Origin: Hyphococcus sp.
GTDB taxonomy: Bacteria > Pseudomonadota > Alphaproteobacteria > Caulobacterales > Parvularculaceae
DNA: 64,000 nucleotides
NCBI GenBank assembly: GCA_028281665.1
Contig: JANQJK010000019.1
Location: 1-64,000 of the forward strand
Direction of reading: 5' to 3'
Notes under the pieces: model-generated
What the model saw: only the letters and a program-made list of their open reading frames with translations
Database searches by the model: none
Told to the model about the DNA's origin: nothing
In this document: positions 8,230 through 16,093 of the stretch, piece after piece
How the letters are laid out: each line of letters starts with the position of its first letter
Numbering within the stretch: the first letter of the stretch is position 1
Made by a program: the position numbers and the translations under genes

Positions 8230-8768
8230 GGTTGGTTGCGAGATGGATGCGCGGGCAGACAATCTGCTTTGCGCAATATGCGATCGATTCCAAGCCAGAT
8301 ATCTTTATTCCACCATCGGGTCGCGAGACCTGAGGGTGAACACAAAATGTACAGCTGAGTGCTTCCGACAGGGTTGTCTTGCAGGCCGTACTCAATTTTC
8401 GATGTTGATTTTCCCAAAAAGATAGCGCCGGCTTTCTTGCTGGTGAACGCCCACACTTGCGGTTGATAGCGTTCAATTTTCTCTTTGGTGGCGTCAATAT
8501 CAAAGTCGGACATCGTCAAGTCAGCGTCATTTCCATGCGCTGTCTTTGATAAATCCGTCAGACCAATTCCCAGAGCAAGCAGTTTCCTGTATTCCTGCGG
8601 CTGAAACTGGCGCGGCGTCAGGCCGATTTCGTGGAGCGTCGGCCAGAATTTGTTTCCGGGCTTCGCGTAGTACGCCTTTTCCTGGAATGACTTGGTCCCC
8701 AGCGCCGTACCGCAAAAGACTATTCGCAAATCAGGCGCAAGCAAATCAGGGATGAGTTTTTGGCTCAT
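8226..8768 (-). CDS. Mismatch-specific uracil/thymine DNA glycosylase (Mug/TDG family)
   Basis: Enzymes of this family excise uracil or thymine mispaired with guanine. The 180-aa protein shows the family's N-terminal core RIVFCGTALGTKSFQEK followed by YYAKPGNKFWPTLHEIGLT, and a later SPSGLATRWW strand-like motif. The active-site position that is Asn in E. coli Mug (GINPG) here reads GTALG, as in a distinct subgroup of the family, so its specificity may differ. It is tail to tail with nusG, sharing 4 bp. The region is slightly AT-richer than its neighbours, which may indicate later arrival. Confidence 0.85.
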   Translation of the reverse strand: MSQKLIPDLLAPDLRIVFCGTALGTKSFQEKAYYAKPGNKFWPTLHEIGLTPRQFQPQEYRKLLALGIGLTDLSKTAHGNDADLTMSDFDIDATKEKIERYQPQVWAFTSKKAGAIFLGKSTSKIEYGLQDNPVGSTQLYILCSPSGLATRWWNKDIWLGIDRILRKADCLPAHPSRNQP

Positions 8769-8793
8769 GCCCCACAGATAAGGCTGGATTTCG

Positions 8794-9174
8794 TTAAAGG
8801 TCCTTTAAGTTGCCTGATCGCCGTCCGCGCCGGCGCAAAATATCGGCGAGACCTTCATTGCTGCGCAAGTCATCGTTTGCGGTTTCTTCGTCTTCTTCCT
8901 TTTCTTCTTCATCCTTATCCGGATGGGGGTCGCTTTTGCGCAGCGACCGCGTCATCCAGCGCGGCAGTTTTCGCTGAAGCCATTTGAGCCGGCGGTCGAG
9001 CCAGCCCCAGCGCCGTCGGATGAAGCGCAATGTCGCCGGCGAAATCGTCGCGAGCAACAGAAAGCCGACGAAAATCAACGGCAGTCCGAGCGGGACCGGC
9101 GTGATCGCGGTTACCATGCCGATAAGGATCAGGACGATCGCGAAAGCTGCGACGATGAATCTGAAAATTGTCAC
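8794..9174 (-). CDS. Small membrane protein, paralogue of the next gene
   Basis: The 126-aa protein has two closely spaced hydrophobic helices (residues ~4-25 and ~28-47, with a PVPLGLPLI turn), then a basic segment RFIRRRWGWLDRRLKWLQRKLP and a charged acidic tail. The start is GTG at 9174, overlapping the stop of the upstream gene by 4 bp (GTGA), which indicates translational coupling. The pattern recalls small PGPGW-type membrane proteins. Function unknown. Confidence 0.7.
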   Translation of the reverse strand: MTIFRFIVAAFAIVLILIGMVTAITPVPLGLPLIFVGFLLLATISPATLRFIRRRWGWLDRRLKWLQRKLPRWMTRSLRKSDPHPDKDEEEKEEDEETANDDLRSNEGLADILRRRGRRSGNLKDL

Positions 9175-9506
9175 GCGTCATCCCCCTTTCTCGCTGCGCC
9201 GGCGTCCGCATCGGACCGCCCGTCCGCATCCCCGTTCTGATCCTGCCCCGCCGGGTCCGTTTCCACAATAACTTCGCGAACGACGCCGCTCGCCCGCGGC
9301 GCGGCCAGCCGCACCAGCTTGTCGAACCAGCGCCATTTGCGCCGCATGGCGCGAATGACCGGGCGGAAGGCGGGATTGGCTCCGGCGATCATGAACAGGC
9401 CAATGACCGCCAGCGGCGCGCCTACGGGGAGGGGCGAAACGGCCGCAATCACCCCGTAGATGAAAAGGACAACGCCGAGCGCCGTTGTTGCGATGCGGGC
9501 AATCAC
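9171..9506 (-). CDS. Small membrane protein, paralogue of the downstream gene
   Basis: The protein shares the layout of its downstream neighbour: a hydrophobic helix, a turn (SPLPVGAPLAVIG), a second helix, and a basic stretch AMRRKWRWFDKLVRLAAP with a polar tail. The two look like a tandem duplication. The start is uncertain; GTG at 9506 gives about 111 aa, beginning at the first helix. The frame stays open upstream to 9758 but would overlap the divergent HD gene. Function unknown. Confidence 0.6.
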   Translation of the reverse strand: MIARIATTALGVVLFIYGVIAAVSPLPVGAPLAVIGLFMIAGANPAFRPVIRAMRRKWRWFDKLVRLAAPRASGVVREVIVETDPAGQDQNGDADGRSDADAGAARKGDDA

Positions 9507-9620
9507 CGGCGCGCCGCCCGCGCTCGGTTGTGTCGATGCCGCTTGTACATGCCGCCCGTGCGCTCCTATTCTCCCGAAAGCATAAATGCCCGGCGTCCAT
9601 CGTAGAACAGGAGGCGTAAT

Positions 9621-10223
9621 ATGCCAGATCATGGAGATCCGTCCGCGCCGCGCGCCAGGTTCAAGGCGATGACCGAGGGCACGCAGGAAGACTGGCAGAT
9701 CATCGGCGGCCAGTATCTTCCCTTTGCCGCGGCGGGAGGAAAGCGGATCCTCGATCATTTACGCCTGCTTGACGGCGACTATGGCGGCTTTCCCGTCGAC
9801 CGGCTGGAACACTGCCTGCAAACGGCGACCCGCGCCCACCGCGACGGCCGCGACGAGGAATATGTCGTCTGCGCCCTGCTGCACGATATCGGCGACACGC
9901 TCGGCGCCTACAACCACCCAGATATCGCCGCGGCGATCCTCCAACCGTTCGTCTCGGAGGCGAACCACTGGATGGTCAAGCATCACGGCATATTTCAGGG
10001 GTATTATTTCTTCCACCATCTCGGCATGGACAGAAACATGCGTGATGAATTCAAAGACCATCCGCATTATCAGTACACCGCCGATTTCTGTCACAAATAC
10101 GATCAGACAGCGTTTGATGCCGACTATGACACCATGCCGCTCGAAGCGTTCGAACCCATGGTGATGAAGCTTTTTACGGCGCCGAAGAACTCAATGTATT
10201 CCGCGGCGTCTCTTGAGGAATAA
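9621..10223 (+). CDS. HD-domain protein, inositol-oxygenase-like
   Basis: The 200-aa protein has the metal-binding HD pattern: LEHCLQTATRAHRDG (H64), LLHDIGDTLG (H88-D89), NHP and KHHGIFQGYYFFHH. This arrangement matches a family related to myo-inositol oxygenase and PhnZ-type mixed-valent diiron oxygenases as much as to phosphohydrolases. The reaction is therefore open. A strong ribosome site AGGAGG (9609-9614) is 6 bp before the ATG. It stands alone, divergent from the small membrane proteins. Confidence 0.75.
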   Translation: MPDHGDPSAPRARFKAMTEGTQEDWQIIGGQYLPFAAAGGKRILDHLRLLDGDYGGFPVDRLEHCLQTATRAHRDGRDEEYVVCALLHDIGDTLGAYNHPDIAAAILQPFVSEANHWMVKHHGIFQGYYFFHHLGMDRNMRDEFKDHPHYQYTADFCHKYDQTAFDADYDTMPLEAFEPMVMKLFTAPKNSMYSAASLEE

Positions 10224-10300
10224 GCGCTGAACGCGCTCGCTCCGGCGATAGCTTGTTTGCGGCGATGCGGCTGCCGCGGGTTGCAAAATGCGCCGCCCAT

Positions 10301-11008
10301 TCACGCCCTGATCCGCCGGTCGTAGAAAAACTTGTAATCTTTCATGCACGCGTCGGCGGCGGCTTCCTGCGCCGGGGTGAGTTCAATCGTCCTCTCTTCA
10401 TACGGCTTGAACCCGGTCGACGCTCTGACGGCGTCATACCAGTGCGGCGCCCAGACGCCGTCGCTTTCGCGTGGGCCCGCCGGCCATGACAGCATCGCCG
10501 GGTGAAAGGCGATGCCGAGGGCGGCGCAAAGCGCCCGCAACATCCCTTCGGGATTCTTCAGGACATCGGCGGCGTCAACAACGGGGCAGTCGCCGCCTGC
10601 GCGCGCGTCGACCTCGCGCTGTACGCGGTAGCTCTCTGCAATCGGCGCGACGTCATCATACTTTTTTGCATAGGATGCGACCATGGCGCGCGGGTCGCGG
10701 ATCAGGTGAAAAACGCGCGCGCCGTCGATCCAGCCGAGAGGCGCGTCGCCGGCAAAGTGAAACGCGATGTTTTTCTGGAACTGAATGTTATCGTTCCGCG
10801 CCGCTTCCAGCTGTTTGGCGACATCGGACCAGTCGTCGGACTGCGCGGCCAGTACAGCCTCTCGCATAGGATGCGCCGCGCCGCTTTCTTTCAGGTAGCA
10901 AGCGTAAAAAGGCTCGTCGAGAACCACCGTATCCGGACGGTTTTCAAAGGCGCGCATCATCGTTGTCGAAATGTTGCGCGGGCCGGAAAACATCGCGATG
11001 ACCGTCAT
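10301..11008 (-). CDS. Sulfotransferase-like P-loop protein
   Basis: The 235-aa protein starts with a PAPS-binding-like loop, MFSGPRNISTTMMRAFENRPD (residues ~6-26), and has VFHLIRDPRAMVASY near 99-113, matching the 3'-phosphate-binding motif of sulfotransferases. Proteins of this subfamily are fused to a class IV aminotransferase in plants, and a class IV aminotransferase gene lies 1.4 kb upstream on the same strand here. No sulfate acceptor is evident. Two genes (a small membrane protein and a LOG protein) lie between, all on the minus strand, so this may be one transcription unit. Confidence 0.75.
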   Translation of the reverse strand: MTVIAMFSGPRNISTTMMRAFENRPDTVVLDEPFYACYLKESGAAHPMREAVLAAQSDDWSDVAKQLEAARNDNIQFQKNIAFHFAGDAPLGWIDGARVFHLIRDPRAMVASYAKKYDDVAPIAESYRVQREVDARAGGDCPVVDAADVLKNPEGMLRALCAALGIAFHPAMLSWPAGPRESDGVWAPHWYDAVRASTGFKPYEERTIELTPAQEAAADACMKDYKFFYDRRIRA

Positions 11009-11086
11009 GGCGTCGCCTGTAGCTTGATCTTCGCAAGGGGAGACCGGATCTGCGTTCCGGTCGCGCGGGGCAATCTGCCCGAAACG

Positions 11087-11497
11087 CTAACGCAACCTCG
11101 GCGGCGCCTTCGGCTGTGCGTGGTCTGCGACCGATTCAAGCTTCGGCGCCGGCATATGGGGAACGTCCGCGCCCATCTCCTCCATCATGGCGATAATCCG
11201 CCGCGAGGAAACGGCGATCTCCTTGGCGCCTTCGGTTTTCTGCCGGTTGAGCGCCGACTGGTTCTCCAGCGCGTCAACGGCCTTGTACGCCTGCTCGACC
11301 GCTGAATTCAGGTTGCGGGTAAGATCCGGCAGGTCGGGATCGTCTTCAAGGAGTTTTTGCTCGGCGACCTTGGTGAGCTTGGCCATTTCCTCGCCGATTT
11401 CCTCGACGCGCCGCCGCATCCGCCGGCCGGTCGTCATGGACCCGAAAACCACGCCAATAAGCAGACCGGCAATTGCCGCGCCGGCGCCGATAAACAT
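11087..11497 (-). CDS. Membrane-anchored coiled-coil protein of unknown function
   Basis: Starting at the ATG at 11497, the ~136-aa protein begins with a hydrophobic glycine-rich helix (FIGAGAAIAGLLIGVVFGS), then basic RRMRRR and a long charged helix with coiled-coil character. The frame is open to a TTG at 11542. No known domain is recognised. It sits between the sulfotransferase-like and LOG genes on the same strand. Confidence 0.6.
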   Translation of the reverse strand: MFIGAGAAIAGLLIGVVFGSMTTGRRMRRRVEEIGEEMAKLTKVAEQKLLEDDPDLPDLTRNLNSAVEQAYKAVDALENQSALNRQKTEGAKEIAVSSRRIIAMMEEMGADVPHMPAPKLESVADHAQPKAPPRLR

Positions 11498-11580
11498 CAC
11501 ATCGGTAAACACCGCAAACGCCCCATTTTTACACCCACACAACGGTATTGTGGATATTTCCCGGCGCTTTGCAAGGCGCG

Positions 11581-12366
11581 TCAGATGAGGGCGTTGCGCG
11601 CCGCATGGTCAGCGGCTTCGAGGCCGTTTTCGAGAAGCCGCGACCAGGCCTCTTCCGGCGTCGAGGCGTACTGAAAGAGGTCAAGATCCTCCGGACCGAT
11701 CATGCCGTGATCGGCGATATGCCGGAAATTGACGACCTCGGTCCAATAGGACTTGTCGTAAAGCACGATCGGCAGCTTCGGCGCCTTCTTCGTCTGCACG
11801 AGCGTCAGGAGTTCGAACAGTTCGTCGAACGTGCCGAACCCGCCGGGGAAGATCACCAGCGCCGCCGCGCGCATGGCGAAGTGCATCTTCCGCATGCCGA
11901 AATAATGAAACTGGAAGGTCAGGTCCGGCGTGGAATAGGGGTTGGGCTCCTGTTCGAAGGGAAGGCGGATATTGAAACCGATAGACGGCGCGCCGGCGTC
12001 CGCGGCGCCGCGGTTCGCCGCCTCCATAATGCCGCCGCCGCCGCCGGTTGCGATGACATTGTCCCGCCGGCCCTTGTGATCCTTGTCGAGGGCGCCGCCG
12101 CGTTCCGACGCGATGCGCGCAAATTCTCTCGCCGCATCGTACCAGCGCGTATGTTCCCCGTCGCCGTTTTCGACCGTGCGGGCGGAACCGAAGACGACGA
12201 TGGTTGATTTGACGCCCCATTTCCTCAGCGCCTGTTCCGCCTTCTCGTATTCCAGCAGAAACCGCACGCCGCGCTGGGGATCGTCGAGGAGAAAATCCTG
12301 ATCGAGCGCCGCAAGCCGGTAAGCGGGCGACGCCATCTGGTCTGCATTGGGCTTTTTCTTGCTCAT
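11581..12366 (-). CDS. LOG-family protein (TIGR00730, nucleoside-5'-monophosphate phosphoribohydrolase type)
   Basis: The 261-aa protein has the family signature PGGFGTFDELFELLTLVQTKK, plus IVVFGSART and GGGGGIMEAANRGA for the Rossmann-like nucleotide site. LOG enzymes release bases from nucleoside monophosphates; this longer form is often annotated as lysine-decarboxylase-like, which is misleading. The ATG at 12366 overlaps the aminotransferase stop in an ATGA tetramer, so translation is coupled. An upstream in-frame ATG at 12396 would lie inside the aminotransferase gene and is less likely. Confidence 0.9.
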   Translation of the reverse strand: MSKKKPNADQMASPAYRLAALDQDFLLDDPQRGVRFLLEYEKAEQALRKWGVKSTIVVFGSARTVENGDGEHTRWYDAAREFARIASERGGALDKDHKGRRDNVIATGGGGGIMEAANRGAADAGAPSIGFNIRLPFEQEPNPYSTPDLTFQFHYFGMRKMHFAMRAAALVIFPGGFGTFDELFELLTLVQTKKAPKLPIVLYDKSYWTEVVNFRHIADHGMIGPEDLDLFQYASTPEEAWSRLLENGLEAADHAARNALI

Positions 12367-13295
12367 CGTCCTTTTGCCGCCTCGTCTGCTATGCATTTTT
12401 TGTAAAGCCTTTGCAGGCGTTCGACCATCGGGCCGCGCCCATCACCGATGCGGCGGCCGTCAACGTCGCTTACAGGCGTAACGCCGGCGAACGTTCCCGT
12501 GATGAACGCTTCGTCGGCGCCGTAGACATCATGCAGGGAAAAGTTCTTCTCCCGCGCGACGAGCCCATTGGCGCGCGCAAGGTCCAGAATGACGCCGCGG
12601 GTAATGCCGCCCAGACAGAAATCGCCGGTGGACGTCCACAGCTCGCCGTTCCGTACAATGAAGAAATGGGTCGAGTTGCAGGTGGCGACAAAACCATGGG
12701 GATCGAGCATCAGCGCTTCGTCGGCGCCGGCCTTTGTCGCCTGGATGCAGCCGAGAATGCAGTTCAGCTTGGAATGGGAATTCAGTTTCTGGTCCTGCAC
12801 GTCCGGATAGCCGCGCCGCACATGGACCGTAAACAGCGACGCGCCGGCGCTGGCGGTCTCCGCGTGCGGGGTTTTGAACTCGGGAATGATCACGACAGTC
12901 GGCGGGGTGACCGTGGCGCGCGGATCCTGATAGGGCGTCGCCTTGACGCCGCGGGAGACCATCAGACGGACATGCACGCCGTCATGGGCGTCATTGGCGT
13001 CAAGGCAGCGGTAGAGCCGTTTCGTCAGCGCCTCCTTCGAAACGTTCATCTCGAAATCGAGGGTCTTTGCGCCGTCATAGAGCCGCGTCAGATGCTGTTC
13101 GAGAAAGGCGATGACGCCCCTGCCGTCGGGGCCCGGGTGGACGCGCAGGCCCTCCCACACGCCGTCGCCCAGAACGAAGCCGGAATCGAACACCGAAACC
13201 TTTGCCTCAGCCCTTGGAAAAAGCTCCCCATTCACGTCGATCCGGATCGCGTCATTGCGCGGATCGGGCTGATAGGCGTGAGTGGAGTGGGTCAT
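12363..13295 (-). CDS. Class IV aminotransferase (branched-chain/D-amino-acid type)
   Basis: The 310-aa PLP enzyme has the fold-type IV pattern: VFDSGFVLGDGVWEGLRV, the catalytic lysine in SHSKLNCILG (K176) and TGTFAGVTPVSDVDGR near the C-terminus. The position usually held by Glu in the cofactor-binding loop reads ATCNSTHFFIV, so cofactor binding differs from standard BCATs. Substrate could be branched-chain or D-amino acids. It starts a minus-strand group with the LOG, small membrane and sulfotransferase-like genes. A leucyl aminopeptidase reads divergently. Confidence 0.87.
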   Translation of the reverse strand: MTHSTHAYQPDPRNDAIRIDVNGELFPRAEAKVSVFDSGFVLGDGVWEGLRVHPGPDGRGVIAFLEQHLTRLYDGAKTLDFEMNVSKEALTKRLYRCLDANDAHDGVHVRLMVSRGVKATPYQDPRATVTPPTVVIIPEFKTPHAETASAGASLFTVHVRRGYPDVQDQKLNSHSKLNCILGCIQATKAGADEALMLDPHGFVATCNSTHFFIVRNGELWTSTGDFCLGGITRGVILDLARANGLVAREKNFSLHDVYGADEAFITGTFAGVTPVSDVDGRRIGDGRGPMVERLQRLYKKCIADEAAKGR

Positions 13296-13387
13296 CGGAT
13301 TTGCCTTATTGATGAGGCCAGGGCTGGTCCGGCGTGCGAACGCCCTTTATGACTCCGCCTTCACCATAACAACAGAGGGGCCGCGCC

Positions 13388-14911
13388 ATGCGACTGCTTT
13401 CGGTATTCCTGATTTTCGTTCTTTTCGCGGCGCCTGCGAAGGCCGAGCGCGCGATAGATTTTGCGGCGCAAGCGGGGGCCGGCGACGGCCTCATCGTCGC
13501 GGTGGGCGAACCGGTAAACCTTGACGGCCCGAAAGCGCTGATGAGCGAAGCGGCGGCGACGCAGTTCGAAAACGCGGTCAGTGCCTCGGCCTTCACCGGG
13601 GCGGTCGGCGAGACGGCGAGCTTCCTTCTCGGCGGCGAGATCGGCGAGGTTCATCTCATCGCCGTGCCCGCCGGCGACATGGCCCGTCGCGACTGGGCCG
13701 ATTTCGGCGGCCGGGCGGGCCTCATCGCGAAAACGAGCAAGGCGGCGCGGCTGTCCGTGCTGGCGGAGGGCGCCAGCCCCGGCGACGCGGTTGCGGCGGC
13801 GGAAGGCGCCATTCTCGGGGCCTATTCTTTTGACAAATACAAAAGCGAAATACCGGCGCTGGTGGATGGCGCGCTGACTTTCATCCTCTCGCAGCCGGGA
13901 CCGGCGCGGGCGCAGTTCGAAGGCGAAGCGCGCTTTCGCGCCGAAGCGGTGAACTGGGCGCGCGACATGCAGTCCGAGCCGCCGAATGTTCTTTATCCGG
14001 AGGAGTTCGTCAGGCGCGCGCGGGCGGCGTTTCGCGGCGTCGGCGGGGTCAGCGTCAGCGTACTCACCGAGCGCGAGATGGCGCGGCTCGGCATGAACGC
14101 CTTGCTCGGCGTCGGACGCGGATCGGTGCGCCCGCCGCGCCTGATGATCGTCCGGTATTCGGGCGGCGACAGCGGCGAGGCGCCCATGGTGTTCGCCGGC
14201 AAGGGCATTACGTTCGACACGGGCGGCATCTCCATCAAACCCAATCCCGGCATGTGGCGCATGAAAGCGGACATGACCGGCGCCGCGACGGTGATCGCCG
14301 CAGTGCACTCGCTGGCAAAGTCCCGGGCGCCGGTAAACGTCATCGCGGTTGCCGCGCTCGCGGAAAACATGCCCGATGGCGGCGCCCAGCGGCCGGGGGA
14401 TGTCGTGCGCACCATGTCGGGCAAGACCGTCGAAATCATGTCTACGGACGCGGAAGGCCGGCTCGTTCTGTCCGACGCCGTCTGGTATGCACAGCAGGAA
14501 TACAATCCGTCGCTGCTGGTCGATGTGGCGACGCTTACCGGTTCCGTCGGCCGCGCCCTTGGCGACGAATATGCGGGGCTGTTTGCACGGGACGACGCGA
14601 TTGCGGCGCGCGTGAAAGCGGCGGGGGACGTGTCGGGCGACGACGTATGGCGCCTGCCGCTGCACCCCAACCATGACGTTCAGATCAAGTCAGTGATCGC
14701 CGACATCAAAAACGCCGACACCGGGGCGCCCGGCGCGTCGACCGCCGCCGCCTTTATCGGCTCCTTCGTCAAGCCGGAAACGCCCTGGGCCCATCTCGAC
14801 ATCGCCGGGGTCGACTGGCGCGACGAGCCAACGCCAACGTCGCCGCTCGGCGCATCCGGTTTCAGCGTCCGGCTGCTGGACCGGCTGGCGCGGGAAGAGG
14901 CGGTGAACTAG
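13388..14911 (+). CDS. Exported leucyl aminopeptidase, M17 family
   Basis: The enzyme removes N-terminal residues from peptides using two metal ions. Family motifs are clear: GKGITFDTGGISIKP (ligands K and D), MKADMTGAA, and the signature STDAEGRLVLSDAV. The 507-aa protein begins with a signal peptide MRLLSVFLIFVLFAAPAKA, so it should act in the periplasm; most PepA proteins are cytoplasmic. A ribosome site AGAGGGG (13374-13380) precedes the ATG. A long antisense frame over the gene is a GC-rich shadow. Confidence 0.92.
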   Translation: MRLLSVFLIFVLFAAPAKAERAIDFAAQAGAGDGLIVAVGEPVNLDGPKALMSEAAATQFENAVSASAFTGAVGETASFLLGGEIGEVHLIAVPAGDMARRDWADFGGRAGLIAKTSKAARLSVLAEGASPGDAVAAAEGAILGAYSFDKYKSEIPALVDGALTFILSQPGPARAQFEGEARFRAEAVNWARDMQSEPPNVLYPEEFVRRARAAFRGVGGVSVSVLTEREMARLGMNALLGVGRGSVRPPRLMIVRYSGGDSGEAPMVFAGKGITFDTGGISIKPNPGMWRMKADMTGAATVIAAVHSLAKSRAPVNVIAVAALAENMPDGGAQRPGDVVRTMSGKTVEIMSTDAEGRLVLSDAVWYAQQEYNPSLLVDVATLTGSVGRALGDEYAGLFARDDAIAARVKAAGDVSGDDVWRLPLHPNHDVQIKSVIADIKNADTGAPGASTAAAFIGSFVKPETPWAHLDIAGVDWRDEPTPTSPLGASGFSVRLLDRLAREEAVN

Positions 14912-15042
14912 GGGCGATAGCGCCGCTGCGGAATCCGGTTGTCTGAGAGGAGTTATAGACGACCGGATTTTGCTGTGAGTTCAATTGGTCGGCGCAACGC
15001 CAATCAAAGCCTCATATCCGAAGCGCCACCCAAATCCAATTT

Positions 15043-15492
15043 TTAATAATTATGCTCAACCCAGGTGACATAAAAATCTTTGGTGCGCCTTAATGACTGA
15101 AATACGTCGCTGCGCTCCAATTGCCTTACAAGCTCACTCATCGCCAAGGCATATGGGGTATGCTTCGTGTTGAATTCTTCTGCATCCATAGCCTCATTGT
15201 AATGATCATCGTATAGCTTCTCATCCCAAGCTTGGTGCGATGACATATCCGCGAAGCCTTGATATGCCCAGTCGCCAGTATTCGCCCGGAACTCCGCAAC
15301 TTCGTCAGCCGGTAAGGTACGCCATCGCCCTTCGAATTCAGCCAACGCCGAACGGAATTGTTCTTCCGAATTTAAGCAGAGTAGAGAAGCGTCAATTGCG
15401 AACCCGTAAAACATCTCGTTCGGGTGAGCCTTAGAAAATTCAATAATTTCTTTACGGCAAAATTCGAATAGTCCGTCTATATCGAACGACAT
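15043..15492 (-). CDS. DUF4303-like protein
   Basis: The 149-aa protein has the pattern of DUF4303: an N-terminal helix (LFEFCRKEIIEFSKAHPNEMFYGFAIDA) and a later GDWAYQGF. Members of this group are sometimes found as immunity-like or orphan proteins near toxin clusters; no toxin gene is present here. The sequence is distinctly AT-richer than its neighbours and lies next to a transposase fragment, which suggests recent acquisition. Confidence 0.65.
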   Translation of the reverse strand: MSFDIDGLFEFCRKEIIEFSKAHPNEMFYGFAIDASLLCLNSEEQFRSALAEFEGRWRTLPADEVAEFRANTGDWAYQGFADMSSHQAWDEKLYDDHYNEAMDAEEFNTKHTPYALAMSELVRQLERSDVFQSLRRTKDFYVTWVEHNY

Positions 15493-15547
15493 TTCATACT
15501 TCTTTTTGTTTTGTATTCATCAGCTTCTGATCAGCCGACGATTACCA

Positions 15548-15994
15548 TCAATATAACCAATGGATGCATTTCTGAAGAAGTCGGCAGGCGTTACGAATCC
15601 GAGCGTCTTTCTTGGCCTTTTTCGGTCGCCTTGACGTGTCCCGAGCGCGCTGTTCCGCATTGGCGGCTCGACAGGCGATTCGCCCGCCATTTCGACTGAC
15701 TTCGCGATTGATGGTTGATGCGGCACGCCCGATCATCCCAGCAATCGCACGGATACTCAGGCCTTGCACAAGCCCACGGGAAATCGCCTCACGCTCGAAA
15801 AGCGTCAGCGATTTCGAATGTCGCTTCCGTTCGGGCGGCCGTATACCGCCTGTGCGGGAGAGAACCAGATAAATGGCAGACGACGTCTTATCGAATGCCC
15901 TGCCAATTGCTTTCAGGGACTCCCCTCGGCTCCATCGAGCCCAAAGGTCTTCCGTTTGTTCAATAGTCAAATATCGACGCGGCTTCTTTGCCAT
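15548..15994 (-). pseudogene. IS30-family transposase remnant
   Basis: The 148-aa frame carries the N-terminal helix-turn-helix region of IS30-type transposases: LTLFEREAISRGLVQGLSIRAIAGMIGRAASTINREVSRNGG, then a degraded RARRPK-like stretch. An IS30 transposase is normally above 300 aa with a DDE domain; here the frame ends in an unrelated tail and no DDE domain follows. It is therefore a truncated relic. No clear terminal inverted repeats were found around it. Confidence 0.75.
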
Positions 15995-16093
15995 GCTGCA
16001 AACGCTCCTTCTTTGCGATCAAAGAACTTGCGTTGCGTCGACCCTTGGAGTCCGCCACATTAGCAGTCACTCGTCGATTATTCAGGCCCCCTT

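Noticed and set aside
13361-14674. 437-codon open frame antisense to the leucyl aminopeptidase gene
   Set aside because: Composition is Arg/Pro/His-rich with no recognisable motif; it is a GC-rich shadow of the real gene.
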